64,000 nucleotides of DNA from Cordia subcordata (GCA_028554755.1 JAPTOF010000019.1:1374001-1438000); one strand, 5' to 3'; positions 1 to 14,000 are shown, counted from the first letter of the stretch. Numbers and translations are program-made. Notes: generated by a model from the letters alone, not told the origin.

Positions 1-1396
1 CATCACAGGCATCACTTTCAACTACGAACCAAAAATACTTTTGCATATTTTTCCAAATTGTGGTCAATTTTAGCAAAATCTACCAATCTTATTATGCTGG
101 AAACATGGGCCACTACAGAAGGCTCGTGAAGTTCAGATACAGCCAAGAACTGTGCATCGAATCTAGCTGTTAAATTTCCAAGAAATCGACAAATTTACAA
201 ACATACAAAAACTGCAAGTACTAAAGCTCTAAACCCAGTTGCATGATGCTACATAAAAAAGAATAAGAAGAAGAAGTAGTATTTTTGCCCCCATTCCCGA
301 ACATTTAAACAGCAGTCAAAAAAGACATGTACTTGTTACTGCATAATAACAAGTGAACAACAGAGCAACATGAGCATCAAGAAAGGTGACCGTTCGTCTT
401 TAAGGAAGCTTTACCTTCGAATTTGATTGGTTTAAGATAAAAAGACCCCTTTCCTCGTCCATGCAAACTAGTTGGTTTTATGCGGCTCGTTCTTGCGCCT
501 TGATGTATTGCGAAAGGACACCAAAAGAAGCCGGGGCCAAAATGAAATGAATGTTAAGCTGTCCACATCGTATGTACTTGACCTGAATAGTTTCAACACC
601 AGAAGAAATTTCGCTCGTGTGAAAGGGTTGAATTTTGGTCGGCCTCATTCTTAAATAATAATTATTATAATAATTAATAATCAATGACATTAAATTCAGC
701 TGTGTAAAGTTTGACGAAAATGTAACAAGAGAAAGGCGAATAAAATTCTTGAGTTTCTACATGTTATATTAAATTTTCAGGAATAAATTATGGATGGCTG
801 TCAGATTTTGTCCACGTGTTGAGCCAAAGAGTCTGAGTTGGCATAACGTTGCGTCGTGTCTGAAAACGAATGCGTATTCCCGTGTGGGCGTAGCGGCAGC
901 TATGTAACATCTGGGGTTGTTCGTTTGGATTTTTTCTTCTGCCATTTTCTTCTCCATAGATTTTAAATGTATTTTCTAAATCAAAATTAATAGATTTGAA
1001 AAAAAATCAAAACTAGCAGATTTTAAATTTATAATTCAGGTTCTTAGTCTCATAGATTTTAATGAACATTTAAAAGGTTTACATTTTTTCCCCAAAAGCT
1101 TTAAATTCCCCAGAGCTTCCACGTTTCAGATTAAATTCAATTGAGGTCAATATTGACTCCCCAACAACAAAGATCTTTAATTGTCAAGATATGGATATGG
1201 TTCGCAACGATTATTCCCTGGTATATTTTATCCTCTACGTACATACACACATACAGAAAATAATTAAGGTCCTCGAAATTAGTATCAAAAAGCTTCAGGA
1301 GTTAAACGTGCCTTATTACTCTGAGGATTCTGGAGCCAATTTGTAATTACTACCAGAATAGACTTATATATAAAAGCTGTCGGGGTTTTCGAGCGT
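1..1396. other. Gene-free stretch
   Basis: No gene could be supported here. A 56-residue ATG-started frame on the minus strand (about 478-645) ends with a stop but matches no family I recognise and has no convincing partner exon. The rest is AT-rich DNA with short A and T runs. Confidence 0.5.
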
Positions 1397-1512
1397 ATTT
1401 GACTTTGTTTATTTTGTAGCTTATAAATTTTATAGAAAAAAAATATTTCTCACATATTTTTTACTATTTATAATTTATAAGTCCCAAATAAACTTAGCCA
1501 AACAAGCTGTTA
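1397..1512. mobile_element. Fold-back MITE, Tourist-like end
   Basis: The two ends are imperfect inverted repeats: the left end reads TTTGACTTTGTTTATTTTG followed by GCTTATAAATT, and the right end, reversed, reads TTTGGCTAAGTTTATTTGG followed by ACTTATAAATT. The right end is preceded by TTAACAG in reverse orientation, the same start as the partial copy at 61650-61745. The inner stretch around TTTACTATTTATAATTTATAAG also matches that copy. Non-coding. A clean target-site duplication is not visible on the left. Confidence 0.5.
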
Positions 1513-2507
1513 ATTTAAAGCACAGATTAATATGCATGACGTAGAACATAACGACTGCCAAGTGCGTGGTCACAAATAGCCAACACAGGTGAGAATATAT
1601 TATATTGGAGCTGTTAAGATTGATAACATCATGGCATTATCAAATTTGGCACTGGGATTATATCACCATCGCGATCCAAGTAACTGCCGTACTGTTTGAG
1701 AGCTAGAATTAATGTTTTATTTTTAAATGTTCTTTATAAATGGGTGGTAAAATGTACGTTGTGCCTTTGTTTCCGTCTCGTTTTATTTCGTCCTACGAAA
1801 GGAACATGCCCTACCATGTTACATTTGTCTCTTGCATTGTATGTAGAGGTAATAATGTTCAGGGGGAAAAAAAAAAAAAGAAAGATTTGATATTGTCCGA
1901 TCGGATTTAGATTTTTAGGTTCAAGTTTGGATTTTCTTTCTTTTTTGTTGGATTTTTAGATTGGATTCAGGGTGAAAATTTTACACCCGAACCTCACCTA
2001 AAAGCTGATTTTTTTTTTTAATCTCACATAAGTAATTAATGTGATTTTGGATTATTTAGTATGCATGCATTTGATTTTCAATTATTGTAATTTAGGTAAA
2101 TTTAGGCTACTCATATCTTCTTGTTACTACTCTTCTTTTTTCATCTGAACGGTGGCGTATGTGTCCCTCTTGTCTCTCACATGGCTGACGAAAAGCTTAC
2201 ACATTCTGCAACTATATACGCCATGCTGTTTATTATTAAGGATTGATGTTAATCAACTAGAGATAGTGTTGGAGATCAAATGGCGTTGAGGTAGAAGCCC
2301 CATTGATATTTTCTCCGCTTTAATTTAAAAATTGAGGTAATACACCAAAATCATGTTGTCATCATCAATTCAACATGCAGGATGACTGAAGGATATTACT
2401 TATGAACCAATAAATACTTTAGGGCATATGCAAATGTACGGCTATCATTTGTTATTTTAGCCGAGGATCACATATACATGTGTATATATATACACACACA
2501 TACATAC

Positions 2508-2545
<38 letters not shown>

Positions 2546-4130
2546 TTCTGTTTCTTAGCTGTTGACAATGTTTAAAATACGGGATCAAGGAACAGTTCAT
2601 TTTAGTTGGTTTCATGGGAGATTCTTTATTGAACATTGCAATGCCTTTAATCCTAGTAGGTTGGATCCTAGGCAGCAAGCTAAGTAGCATATGTCGGGTT
2701 AAGGTGATAAAATCACTTTGGTAGATTCCAGTGAAGAAGAAAATCAAGTTGTCGTAGAGGAACATGTTGGTCTGGTTTAATTTTTGAGCTTCTTATGGCT
2801 GTAGATTGGAGGAAATTGTTGTCTTCTCCTTTTCACCTATATATATACACAAACATAAAGATAATTAATAACAATACATAGATATTAATGTAATTAAGGT
2901 TTGTATTTTCTCGTAATAGGTGCAGTGTTTGCCGCAGTGATAGAAAGACTTTGGTCATAGTTCTCTGATACCGTACAAGATTTTGTATTTTCTCGTAAAT
3001 ATATTTCTTTGTCGTATAAAATTTTATACATCCATGATCCAAGTGATAAGGCTTCCCAGATGCACGGAAGATAAATTCAACGAACAAGCTAAGCCTAGGC
3101 AATATAAAACAGATACAACCGAGTATTAAAATTCAAAAGAAAAACAAACCCGTTATATGTTATCAATGTAAAAGGAAGGATAATCCATATTTGATACGTA
3201 AAACTTTCTGTTATCATATCTTTGGGTAGATGGAGTTCTTTCTGTTGATAACTTTCAAAAACACTCTCAAATTGATTCGATCAGTTGTGAATATTCAGTT
3301 GGAATGCAATGATGCTAGATGTAGAATATGGCCTCTGTTCTCTTGTAGATCTGCCCCATTTAACCCAAAAGCTAGCATGTTTGGGCTTTTCGCACATTGC
3401 GAACATTGTCGATACAATCCATTAGGTTCGGGCCATGTCGTTGAGACCAAGAAAAGCTTCTTGTAGCAGCATGACATGTATGTTCACCCATTCATAAGCA
3501 CGATCATTTCGCTGTTGTTACTGTAGCTGTATTGGTTGCTAAAAAGATGCATGCGATTGAGCATAATCACTAAGCTTGTCCTTCTGTTATGCAACAAAAA
3601 TGGCATTAATTATCAAAGCATCATTAAACAGTTAATCTTATGGTTTATAACCACCCGCCCAAGATAAAAGAATAATCACACTAACCCTTTACAAATAGTA
3701 CTCACAGACACTCAAAAAAAAGCACGGCCAAACACCCTCTAGCTAAGCCTATCTGGCATTAATGTAGAGTAGCCCAAGTCGATGGCAACCCTTTCTGCAT
3801 CCCTTGAATGTTAAAGGTGCAGTCACCATCTAGAGTCCCTCTCTCTACATTGTATCATATAATGACCACACATAAAGATGAGATCAGTAGAAATTCATCA
3901 TAACTTGGTATAATAATGAGAAACATGCCAAGCATGGCATGGGCAACACCATGCCGGTAAGATAGAACGACAAGTGAGGCCACCTCCTCCCACCCCATTT
4001 GCAGACAAAAGACAAAATTCATTACTAGACCACGTCCATTTGTGTATATACGTTAAAGTTTTAGCACTTTCTATGTAACGGTCTTGTGATTATATATGAT
4101 TTGATTAGGTTATAACAACAGTGTGCAAAT

Positions 4131-4166
<36 letters not shown>

Positions 4167-5199
4167 TAGAAACAGACTGGGAGATGCAATAAAATACGCT
4201 CGAACTCGTTATTTTAAACATTCTCAACTAGTTCTGATAATTATGTGGATATCAAACGATGAACTCTACAAAAAAATAAAAAAAATATTTTCTAGACGAT
4301 ATTTCATTGAGGCTCATCTCTCTTTCCATTTATCATGAATATATATTGTACAACGACCTCGTATCTAATAATTGAAAGACAGCGTATCAGAGTCGGGTTA
4401 CAATAATAGAAGATAATTGATTCGAATTACATTGAGAAATTGTGTCTTTTACATTATAGGTGTCATAAAAAAGCCATTTCAAGATTTGAACTTGAACAGT
4501 GCATCTATTGATTAAATTAATTGAACAAGCACAAATAAAAAGAAATTTTACAAATTCTTATCGGGATATGAATGGAAATTAAATAATTAAAAACTCTTCG
4601 AGAAATTCAAAATACTTGATAAAATGTTTACTCATTCAAGATTTAAGCTTAATGAGCAACTGTTTGAGCCTCATGAATGAAAATTGTCGTGGACTTGGTA
4701 CCAAGCACTCGAGATCTGCTGATTGAAAATTAGTCGTGGTTTTCAATTAAATTCTGTCATAACATATAATGTTTTTAAAAATTGTTAATGACAAATTATT
4801 TATATTATTCTTTTTATGATTACATTCTAATTCATCATAATTGGATTTCATTAAATGCTACAACATTATTAGATAGATATATATATATATATATATATAG
4901 ATTCACCATTTCAAGTCTTTAATGATATGAGATTGATGATGCGTGATTGTATCAGTGGTTAGAGTGGAAATAATTTCATTAGACTCGAACAAAAAAACAA
5001 AGTTAGAGTGAAAATTACAATATCAGTAGGATTGGGCTTGCAGTGTCATATTGTCACATGACCCACGGACTCTACAATGATAAAAGAGCTACGATCCAGC
5101 CCTGTAATAAATCCATGAGGGGTCCAGCCAACAGCTAGGAGCCACGTAAGGCTCATAAAACTTTAGCTATTTTGTTTTATTATTATTTATTAGAGACAC
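1513..5199. other. Gene-free stretch with a lone MITE end
   Basis: No supported gene. It holds (AT)n tracts near 2515-2541, 4134-4164 and 4877-4900. Near 3727-3742 lies GGCCAAACACCCTC, which reversed is GAGGGTGTTTGGCC, the same terminus as the Tourist-like MITE at 54883-55000. No matching second end was found nearby, so it looks like a solitary remnant. Short frames at 2541-3477 show no family similarity. Confidence 0.5.
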
Positions 5200-5320
5200 G
5201 TGCGAGAGGGCTTGGCGGTGGGGCACGTTATAACGGTGACTGACCGTGAGTTGACACGAGACCCGTCAACGGCCAACGGTCTATTTTGGGCGGGTAAAGT
5301 GACCGTTGAGTTAAGAGAAA
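5200..5320. promoter_or_regulatory. Promoter-like patch: G-box and AACGG cluster
   Basis: Within about 120 bases of unusually GC-rich DNA there is a palindromic G-box CACGTG at 5207-5212. AACGG cores lie at 5232, 5268 and 5275 on the plus strand and one is reversed (CCGTT) at 5303. A GGGCGGG run follows the third core. CCAACGGTCTA resembles the MSA element bound by three-repeat MYB factors in G2/M genes. No gene is recognisable within 4 kb on either side, so its target is unknown. Confidence 0.35.
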
Positions 5321-7513
5321 GAGAAACATGTGACGTTCCCTCCTTAGTCTGAGTTCGCATTTCGATGCCATTTATTGTTTTGGTCCTCGTGACTGGTTTT
5401 CTTCTCCTCTCCCTAGACTAATTATTGCCAAACGGCACTCAACTCTATGAGCAGTAAAATCAATTGATAATCAACACCAAATTCTTAGGTGTCTATGGAC
5501 CATTTCAAATTAGTATACTCGCAAATTTTATGAACTTGTCTAACATTTTAAATGATTAAAAGAAAATTGTAGTTTTTTAACAATAATATTTATTATTTAT
5601 TTGGATTGTATATGTCGAGTATGAAGTAATTATTATTTATTAAACTCACACCATTAGTCTTGTTTGCAATTCAATGTTTAAATTTAAGATCTAACACTAT
5701 TTCAATTTGGTTTTCTCATTATTTGAATATAGCCAGTCTTGTGAGATAATTAGGTTGCAAAACTACATTTATATCATTACCTTAATGTCGTTCGAGTGAT
5801 AATCTTGTATAATCACTCTCGTGAGAGATTTCAAGATTTTGGAGCCAAATGAATGAACTAAAACATATTTTCTTCCTAAGATAAATTAAAAGTTGATATG
5901 GCCATTCTCGACTCAGTCTGCCTATGTCGGGTCCAAGGTTTCATGACTCGAAGAGGGCGCTAATTCGAGTTGGGTCCAAGATCTCCCCCACGGAACCTCG
6001 AGTCCATCAGGGATATGTCTTGAGCAAATTAAAAAATCAGATTCCTATACTTATTCTATTATACCAGTCTTACTAGAATTTTGTCACCTAGATAAACTCA
6101 ACATCAACCAGGTTTTATCCAAATTACTCTAGCTAGGATCCTATAAGTACGCATCAGAGCAACAACCCAAGGATACACACTCACGTAGCTCTAAATCCCT
6201 TTGGCTAGCTCCATACAAAAATTTGGAGCTCGAAAGGACTCTTGATAAACTTGAAATTGGAACTCGAAAGGACTCCTCGTAAACTTATCATATCATAGGA
6301 ATTATTATTTAAAAATTAAGGGGGTCCATAAAAAATATTTAGCATTCCGATAAGCTAATAAGCTTAGAAATGATTAGGAGCCTCTCATTTATGCTTCCCT
6401 TATAAGGAATTAAATGCTGAGCACATTATATCTGTCGGGGGAAGCCACAAAGATGAAATAACCTCATCATTAGAAAAACAAAGATATTATTGCAATGACC
6501 ACGTCAAAAAATGAGAACAAGAAACAAGGATGACTTTATCTCTATGATTAAAAAGTTTTGGACAAATTGACCGTTTTCTGCATAGAAACCTCGCCAGATC
6601 CTAAATAACTTTTCACGGTTTATCTCATAATAAAGAAGTCAAAAGTGATGTTTGGGTTTGTACTTGGATGCTTTAAAACCGATCTCATCTATAAAGCTTC
6701 TTTACTCTTCGCAAAACCCTTGGCTTCTTTTTTAGCATTTGCTCATTCTTTGGATCTTGTTCAGTAAAGCGTTCAACAAAGTTCACGATACTAATCGAGA
6801 AACATCACAATCATTAAGTAGACCTGCGAGAAAATATTAACGTTAGTTTGGCAAGAATGGTTCCTATATATACACGAGTAAAGAAAATTTCTAAATATTA
6901 GGCCGAAGAACATGTGTGGACCTACATGTATGTGAAAATTACATCTATTTTTGCAATCTAATCAAATGGACCGATACCCACTCAAAGAGTTTCCCATGAA
7001 TAGAAATAATCCGATAATGTAATGATGTAAAGCTTGGTTCTGTCAAATCAATGTGAAGTGTTACCAATATCCATGAAGTTGATAAGTAAATTGTTCAACG
7101 TACCAAGTTTTTAGCATATTAATAGAAAAACTATCTTAGTTAACTACATTCATGGAACCTAAGTACTTTTCGGGAATTCTGTTGAGGGTTAAAAATGCAT
7201 AATTTAACACTTATGTTTCGAATTATTTTTTTTAGTGAAGATTAAATTATTTTTTTAGTCTAAAAGAACTTAAAATTACACAAAAAAAAATTAATTACAG
7301 GTAACATTAAAATTAATCACGACTCCTTTAATAATTTGGTGTTGGTGCTTTCATTTTCAGAATGGGGAAGGGAATGGGTTAAAATTGAAATATGAAATGT
7401 CCAGTTGTGGCAGCATCTGCATCAATACCTGCAACGGCCACTCACAAGACATGTGCACACAAGCACCTGATGCTTCCACAAAAGATTAGAGCAACCTCCC
7501 AGTCCCAAAACAA
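5321..7513. other. Gene-free stretch
   Basis: AT-rich sequence without a recognisable gene, RNA or element. All frames are short and broken. Confidence 0.5.
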
Positions 7514-7518
7514 CCAAG

Positions 7519-7737
7519 GATCCGTTTAGATTGGTTTTTTTTTAAAGAAAAAAATTTTTTTTTTTTGAAAAAAATATATTATATTTGCAATAATTATTAA
7601 TTTAGTTTTAAAAAAAGTTGAAACTTTAAAAAAAATTCAAATATAACTTTTTTTAGAAGTCGGAGTTTTTAGCTTTAGTTTTTTTTTTCAAAAATTATTT
7701 AAAAAACGCTTTAAAAAAATATCAATCCAAACGGGTC
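7519..7737. mobile_element. MITE, family 1, copy A
   Basis: A 219-base AT-rich element with terminal inverted repeats: GATCCGTTTAGATTGG on the left, GACCCGTTTGGATTGA reversed on the right. It is flanked by a perfect five-base duplication CCAAG (7514-7518 and 7738-7742). The inside shares long blocks such as TTCAAATATAACTTTTTTT with copies at 26334-26560 (reverse orientation) and 48077-48278. Non-autonomous, with no coding capacity. Confidence 0.75.
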
Positions 7738-7742
7738 CCAAG

Positions 7743-9210
7743 TCTCTCTCTTTTATTTTGGGGGGGGGGGGGGTTCCTACAGGATTCGCGAAAACAACAA
7801 CAACGTACGAAGTGTGTGAATGAAACCGTGAAAGCCTCCACCGTTGATGCGAGTCGGACCCACCATAAGGCGCATATGCCGCCCTCCCACCTTTTACCTA
7901 CCCAACACAGACACCTTACCATATAATCTCACTCTGTACGGATCTTCCTCGCCCTCAAATCAGATAATACCCCACATCACGTGGCCACCCTTTCCCCCTC
8001 CTCTTCTTCCCATTTTCTTCGTTATTTTCATACTTGCTCTCTCAAGTCAATTAAACAGTTAATTACCCAATAAAAAGAAAGAAAGAAGTCAATAAAAACA
8101 TTTGTATAACAAGATAATAGGACAAAAAAAGTTTACAAAGTTAAATTAGCTCAGCGACCTACAATCACAAGCTTTCTGTTTTTCCAATTCAGCTCGACAC
8201 TAGATAGGAGGAACACAACCTATTTGCATTTGACCATTGATTGATGATAGCTTGTTATTAAGCTAGTGGATGACAATTAACTTTGAATATTTACGTTACT
8301 GAAATCAGAATGTTGAATGATTTTTTCAAATATATATATATATATATATATATATCTTTTGAACAGAAAAAAAGTTATTCAACTGGTTTAATCTTTGCAC
8401 AAAAAAGAAATGAAAAAAATTAATGGAATAAATCAAAACAAGTCTCAAAACTCAAAAGAGAGCAGGAGACCTCGTTGTTGTGTCTGTAAAAAGAAGCTGA
8501 ACTGGGAAGCAAGAAGGTGTTAGTGGCAGGTTTCATCTGGTGGATACCAACCTGCACAAACATATCTTTTCCCTTTCCAAATTCCAACGAAACCCCAGGG
8601 GAGAAAATTACTAACACATCCCTGTCTTTCTCTTTTTCTCACAGTCGCAACTCGAAAATTAAACGCAACACAGCCTCTCAAAAGACGAGCATCTCTTAAC
8701 ACTCCCCCACTCACAAGACTTCCTATTCATTTCCCATTCTCAGAGTAATCAAAATCACGCCCATTTTCTCTCTCGGATAAACAAATATTCCCCACCTCAG
8801 CCCAAACCCAAAGGGCGCTGTTGTTTACACACCAATTTTTCTCTCCTTTTCCCGTTCCACCCAAACCCCCCATCACACACCCCCCCCCCCAACCCAACCC
8901 AAAAAAAAAAAACCCTGCCTTTCTCATAATCTACCACATCACATTTATTGCACCAGAAAAAAAAAACTCCGTTGCTGTCGCTCACAATACATATATATAT
9001 ATATATAGCGCCATCACGCCGCCCCACCAAAAAACCCCATCATCGCATGCACCAATCCATGTCCCTGGTTTAGCTCAGATAGATGCCACACGTGCATTGC
9101 TTGATTTGAGACCTCTGCAAGCAAGCTATGTCACAGTTCATACCACCTAAAATCAACATTATTATTCCATTCGAACACTACAAAGTCTACAACCAACCTT
9201 AAAAACAAAC

Positions 9211-9251
<41 letters not shown>

Positions 9252-9559
9252 CTGTAAATTATTCAGCAGCCAACGTATTGGGGAGGGGGAAAAGTGCAGA
9301 AAAGATACAAAATATAATCTGTTATAGTATTTTCATTTGATATTTTATTATACACTGTAACCATGCTTCTTTTGACGTATTTCTACAGCTCCACATTTCT
9401 ATTTTTCCACCTAAAATACAATTGCTTTTTCGGTTTACCTAAAAAATAAAGAAGGGAAAAAAGAAAAAAAAGAAGCAAACCCGACGCCTCGAATATCTTA
9501 AATTAAAAAAAGAAAAAAAAAAAAGAGGGGTAAAAGAATCTCGACAATTGCCGGTGACC
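7743..9559. other. Gene-free, CT-rich and repeat-rich stretch
   Basis: No supported gene. There is a G run at 7760-7773, an (AT)n run at 8332-8355, a long pyrimidine-rich and C-rich segment at 8600-8960, and an (AT)n run near 9213-9250. A 72-codon frame starting at 7844 ends in a hydrophobic stretch but has no recognisable relatives and biased CT composition. The part next to 9560 is probably the 3' flank of the minus-strand gene. Confidence 0.5.
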
Positions 9560-10834
9560 TTATGAAACCAAATCTGTACTACGATGCGATGATGACCGGG
9601 TAACCGACTCAGCAAGTTTGCCGATTCTCTCGACCAATTCAGGAGACAACTTCTTAGCCGGTTTCTTCTCCTTCTCCACTACTCGATAATCGAACCCTAA
9701 TGCATCCGAAACCTCTTCGGAGCTCCACCCAGCTTTCCGAAGAGAATCCGAAAACCGATCTGCTTTTAACAACAGAGCGTCCAACACTGCTTGGTTATCC
9801 AACATTATCATATCACCTTCAAAGAACCCTGATGCTGACACCTGTACTATCTCCTCCACGTCCGATTCTGCCCACCCGCCTTCCCTCAAAACCGACCCAA
9901 TTTGATTCACGTATTCTTCCACCCATTTCGGCGTTTCGAATCTCGGAGGCATATCATAGGACAAATACCTCTCCGGCGATGAAGATGATGACGCTGATGA
10001 TGAACAAGAAGAAGATGAGTTTGAGTTTCTCCGCCGGCGGTCTAAGGCGGCGTCACTCCAGAACTCCACCCAACGCGGCGGTCTTCCCCCTCCCGGGAAA
10101 GCATTGCCGAGAGTTGTAAGAGACAAATTTGATAAAGACCCAGTTGATTTTTGGGTTAATGAGCGTTGTTTGGTTAAGATTTGAGGGTTTGGAGAGTGGA
10201 ACAATGAAGCTTCGCGGTCGAAAAAGTCTGACAAGTCGAAGCCGCAGCAGAAGATGCGATTTTCGTCGACGTAAAAGATGGGGTTACCAGCTAAACATGG
10301 ATTGCTACAAGGTATATAACAATGGTTGAAAATGGGTATAAGAAGAGGAGCTCTTTTAAGTGCGTTTCGGGCCATTTTTAGGGCTTTTTCAGGGTCGGAA
10401 GGTCTCGGCCCCCACGATTTGGACCATAATGCATCTCGAGCTATGTGAAAAGACACAGAGGCAATGGGAAGGTTTACGGAGGCGCGAAGCTGGAGGCGAG
10501 CCGGGCCGGTGGAGCGCCAGTCAGGAAAGCCCGGGCCGAGAGGTAAGCCGGCTGAGAGAACGGCTTTGAGGTCAGGGGGGAAAGAGAAGCCGAACTCGGC
10601 TTCGGCTAAGGCGAATTCGGCGTCGGACAGGCCAGGTTGGACGGTGATGTTGGAGGATTTAAGAGTGGAGATGACTTTGTCGGCGAGGGAGGTGAAGGAG
10701 AGGAGACTGTTGCGAGGAGGGACAGGGGTTGAGGGGGCAGTTGATGCAGCGGCGGCGGCTCTGGCAGATAGACGGCGGAGACCGGCCACATGGGCCGGGT
10801 TTAGACCCGTCATCCTCCGGTCCACGTCTACCAT
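9560..10834 (-). CDS. SMI1/KNR4-like domain protein, plant-specific
   Basis: A single-exon gene for 424 residues, beginning [21 protein letters not shown]. Residues about 65-205 resemble an SMI1/KNR4-like fold: an acidic helix with [20 protein letters not shown], then [12 protein letters not shown], and WSKSWG followed by [14 protein letters not shown]. Close homologues with the same opening are known in Arabidopsis (At3g50340/At5g67020 type) with no defined biochemical role. The middle has a Ser-rich low-complexity run, and the tail is basic and helical. I chose the ATG at 10834 because the frame above it has no earlier ATG and the start context (GCAATGG) is good. A TATA box lies about 220 bases upstream, giving a leader with no upstream ATG. 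The product is probably soluble; its function is unknown. Confidence 0.88.
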   Translation of the reverse strand: MVDVDRRMTGLNPAHVAGLRRLSARAAAAASTAPSTPVPPRNSLLSFTSLADKVISTLKSSNITVQPGLSDAEFALAEAEFGFSFPPDLKAVLSAGLPLGPGFPDWRSTGPARLQLRASVNLPIASVSFHIARDALWSKSWGPRPSDPEKALKMARNALKRAPLLIPIFNHCYIPCSNPCLAGNPIFYVDENRIFCCGFDLSDFFDREASLFHSPNPQILTKQRSLTQKSTGSLSNLSLTTLGNAFPGGGRPPRWVEFWSDAALDRRRRNSNSSSSCSSSASSSSSPERYLSYDMPPRFETPKWVEEYVNQIGSVLREGGWAESDVEEIVQVSASGFFEGDMIMLDNQAVLDALLLKADRFSDSLRKAGWSSEEVSDALGFDYRVVEKEKKPAKKLSPELVERIGKLAESVTRSSSHRSTDLVS

Positions 10835-11050
10835 TGCTCTTCCTCCTCTTTCTATTCTTGTACAAAGTAACTGGAGAGGAGAGAATATACAATCTTTCTT
10901 CTTTCTTGGTTTCTTCAACCTTGCTCCAAGATTGCAGAGCTTAAAAAAAAAGTGCTTCTTTTTGTTTAAGATGCTCTTTTTTTGTGGGGAGAGAAAGTGT
11001 GTGTGAAAATAGTGAGGAGAAAATGTGGAAAAAGTACAGCAAAGAGGAGT

Positions 11051-11060
11051 ACTTATAGCC
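11051..11060 (-). promoter_or_regulatory. TATA box of the SMI1-like gene
   Basis: Read on the minus strand the sequence is GGCTATAAGT, a good plant TATA box about 220 bases before the start codon at 10834. Transcription would begin near 11020, giving a CT-rich leader free of ATG. Confidence 0.55.
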
Positions 11061-14000
11061 GGGGGAAGAGATGTGGGCCCCACCTTCAGATTCTATTTAT
11101 CAACTTTTCTTTTTGTTTTTGTTTTTTTCTTTTTAAGAATGTGATCAAGCTAACTAATTTAAGCTGGATGCATGATTTATTTGGGTGGATGTGGACTTTG
11201 CATTTTGGTGTTGGAAGACTGTTGTAGTGTATGTTTTAACCAATGCAGGCGATGGCAACACCTCAACTAAGATTTTTTAATTGAACTTTTTCCTACGTTT
11301 AATCTGGACTCTTAAAAAGTTTTGTTTGCTTGTTGGATAATTAAATGTTTACCTTTACGTTAAAATAGAGATAATCCCGTTGTCCTTTCCGTATCTTGCT
11401 TCAAGTTAATCTCCAAGTTCACTGTTGCTAATTATGCTGTCCCCATTTGCTACCAAAATATCTTAGTACTTAGCAGTAACAAGTAAACGTCGATCTTTTC
11501 ACGATATTACTATTAAAGCATAAAGTCATGAACATACAGTACTCATCACTAATTTTACCACCTCTATAGTTTGACGTTATTTCTATTATTATTACCAAAA
11601 TCTAAAGCGTGTCAGGTAACTTGACACGCCTTATGTTTCCACTATATATAATTTACTACTTTGAGGAATTTCACAGACAAACGAGCAATCATCTAAAATA
11701 TTGCATGGTACATCTGTTTCTTTTATTTTAAAAGTGATTAATTTAATCGCTCAATCAATAAGTTTTCTACAAGCATTTGAAAACTAACTTATTTAAACCG
11801 AGTTCCCATTTTTCTAGAAGTACATCGGGCCCGGCCAACGAGCATTTTGTAAACAAACAAAGAAAAGAGAGAGTAAAATATGTCGGTGAAATATCTGCCG
11901 CCCAAAATCAATGCGAGGGTACACACATACCGTTGGTCTCATTCGTCACCGAACTTTTTATCAACGACATGGAAAGTTTGGGCTTCGTCAAATCCTGGAG
12001 GTTCATTTTGCCTAAAAGTGAAAACATGAAACCCATAAATAGCTGATACACAGTACCGACTGTATGTTACGTTAGTTGCTATTGTGAATTTCGTCGAAGG
12101 GCAAACATTTAAATGAATAGTTGAGGAAACCCAAGAACACGGGTAATTGAGGTAGTTATATATATGGTAAGAGTAGTGGGGGAGTAAAATTGCAGCATAG
12201 ATTTATGTATGTAAGGAAACAGGGCAATGGCCTGCAAGGCATTCTTTTTGAAGAATGGAGATCACGTGCATGCATGCAGTACTCAGATTAGCTCTAGAGA
12301 GACATTTCACTTGTAACACCGCGTCTCATAATTTTTTGCCGTCATCTACAACTAGTAGTACTTGTTCATGAATTTATACGGTGGAGCAGTAACCTTTAGT
12401 TACTTAGTCTTCCACACATTGCAATTTTGTTTATTGAATAATGTCGTCCTTCGACTCTCCCCCACCCCAAAAAAATAAAAATAAATAAAAATAATGCCGT
12501 CTAGTTTTAAGTTATAGTCTTGATTACTAAATTTGAATGAAGTCCCGTGTAAGATAACATATTCCAAAAATTGATCAAGCAAATCATTGATTAGATGGAT
12601 TTAATTTAATTAATTAGTTGCACTGTCAGTCTTCATTCTTCAAATAGTTGATATCTAATCTTACGGAATAGCTACAGTGACGATTTGAAAACTAATAGTG
12701 CTCATATTTCTTAAGTTCCAATGAAGGGGTAAGAAAAAATAAATAAATAAAGATGTTCATATTTAGATTTATGCATAAAAGGGGAAGAATTTGAAATCTT
12801 GGTGGGGCTAGTTGCACCCCTTCCCCTCCTCTCTCAATTTATAAGATTTGGTGCCAATAAAATGTAATCATTAAGCATGTGATAAAACTTATAATGCCAA
12901 GTTTTGCAGCTTATCAATTAATTAAATCCATGAGCTCAGATGATATCAGGGTTAACGGTCACATGTTCGAACCCAATCACGTGATTGAAACTATGACTAA
13001 CTTCTAAAATTTAGCTAAACAATTGCTGATATGTTTCCCTCCTTTTTACTTATATCAAGAAAGGTTTTAATTTAATTTGCAGAAAATGCTTACGATGGTT
13101 GACTTTGATCGTCGGCCGTGGGTAACATGTGGTCTCGACGATAAATTTTCGTTTCTTGATTTAGAAACTCTAAATACGTACACTGAACACACCAACGCCC
13201 AAACTAAGATTATAGTTGCATTGCAACAATCATTATAATCTGGTCGGCAGAGATGTAGCTAGTCAAACGTTAATATTAGGTTTTAATTGCTAATAACTCA
13301 CCCCTTGTAATTAGTACTTATTCTTTAGACTTTCAATAAGAATTAATTACTAAGCAGCAAGTTGCACCTACTTTGATTCGTGGAAATAACTTCAAGCCTA
13401 CTTTAATTTAATTTGTTAGACTTTCTAGGTTTGAATAATATAATGGACCACATAACATAAATACTTACTGCTTTGCAGATCAACCCCAAGGACACACGCA
13501 AATGCACGCACATGGGGGAAACACTGCAGCTAGTTAAAAAGTCTTTATACTGTCAAACTAGCAAGTGTACGTCCCGCAAGCAACTGTGCAAAAAATGCTA
13601 TTTGTTACTATATAATCGATATTGGGTACGGTATAATTATATTGTCTTCTCATCATAATATTATAATAATATATAGTGATGAAGTGTTGTCAATAATTAA
13701 ATTGAAGAGTTTACGGTCATTATGTAAGAGAATTGAATTGAAGTCCATGATTAATACCGACTTATAGACAACATAAATCAAAGTCAAAGCATCAAATTGG
13801 TTGGGGTTAAGTGGGCAAGAAAGGGTGACTAGACGGAGGATTTAGATTTTGTAGTAATGTGGGGGAGGCAGCGACGTTAGTAACTCATGTTATGAAGCCG
13901 AAAAAGATTCCAAGAAATGTCACAAAATGGTTGTGTAAATATGAAACCGATGGGGCAAATTGCGTAGAAAAATTGGGGGATTGGGGCGTTTTCATGTCCA

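Noticed and set aside
478..690. Minus-strand frame with QVKYIRCGQLNIHF
   Set aside because: No family recognised, no second exon found with matching splice signals, and the first ATG is only 56 codons from the stop.
7844..8062. 72-codon frame with hydrophobic tail
   Set aside because: Composition follows CT-rich DNA, and there is no homology or gene context.
8420..9150. Several overlapping frames on both strands
   Set aside because: They mirror pyrimidine-rich and homopolymer sequence and are not coding.
10835..11083. N-terminal extension of the SMI1-like gene to 11083
   Set aside because: The extension starts at GTG, not ATG, covers the predicted TATA and leader, and encodes low-complexity Lys/Phe sequence. 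The ATG at 10834 matches the family start.
12934..12980. tRNA gene suggested by GTTCGAACCC
   Set aside because: No acceptor stem, anticodon arm or D-arm pairing can be drawn; at most a SINE remnant.
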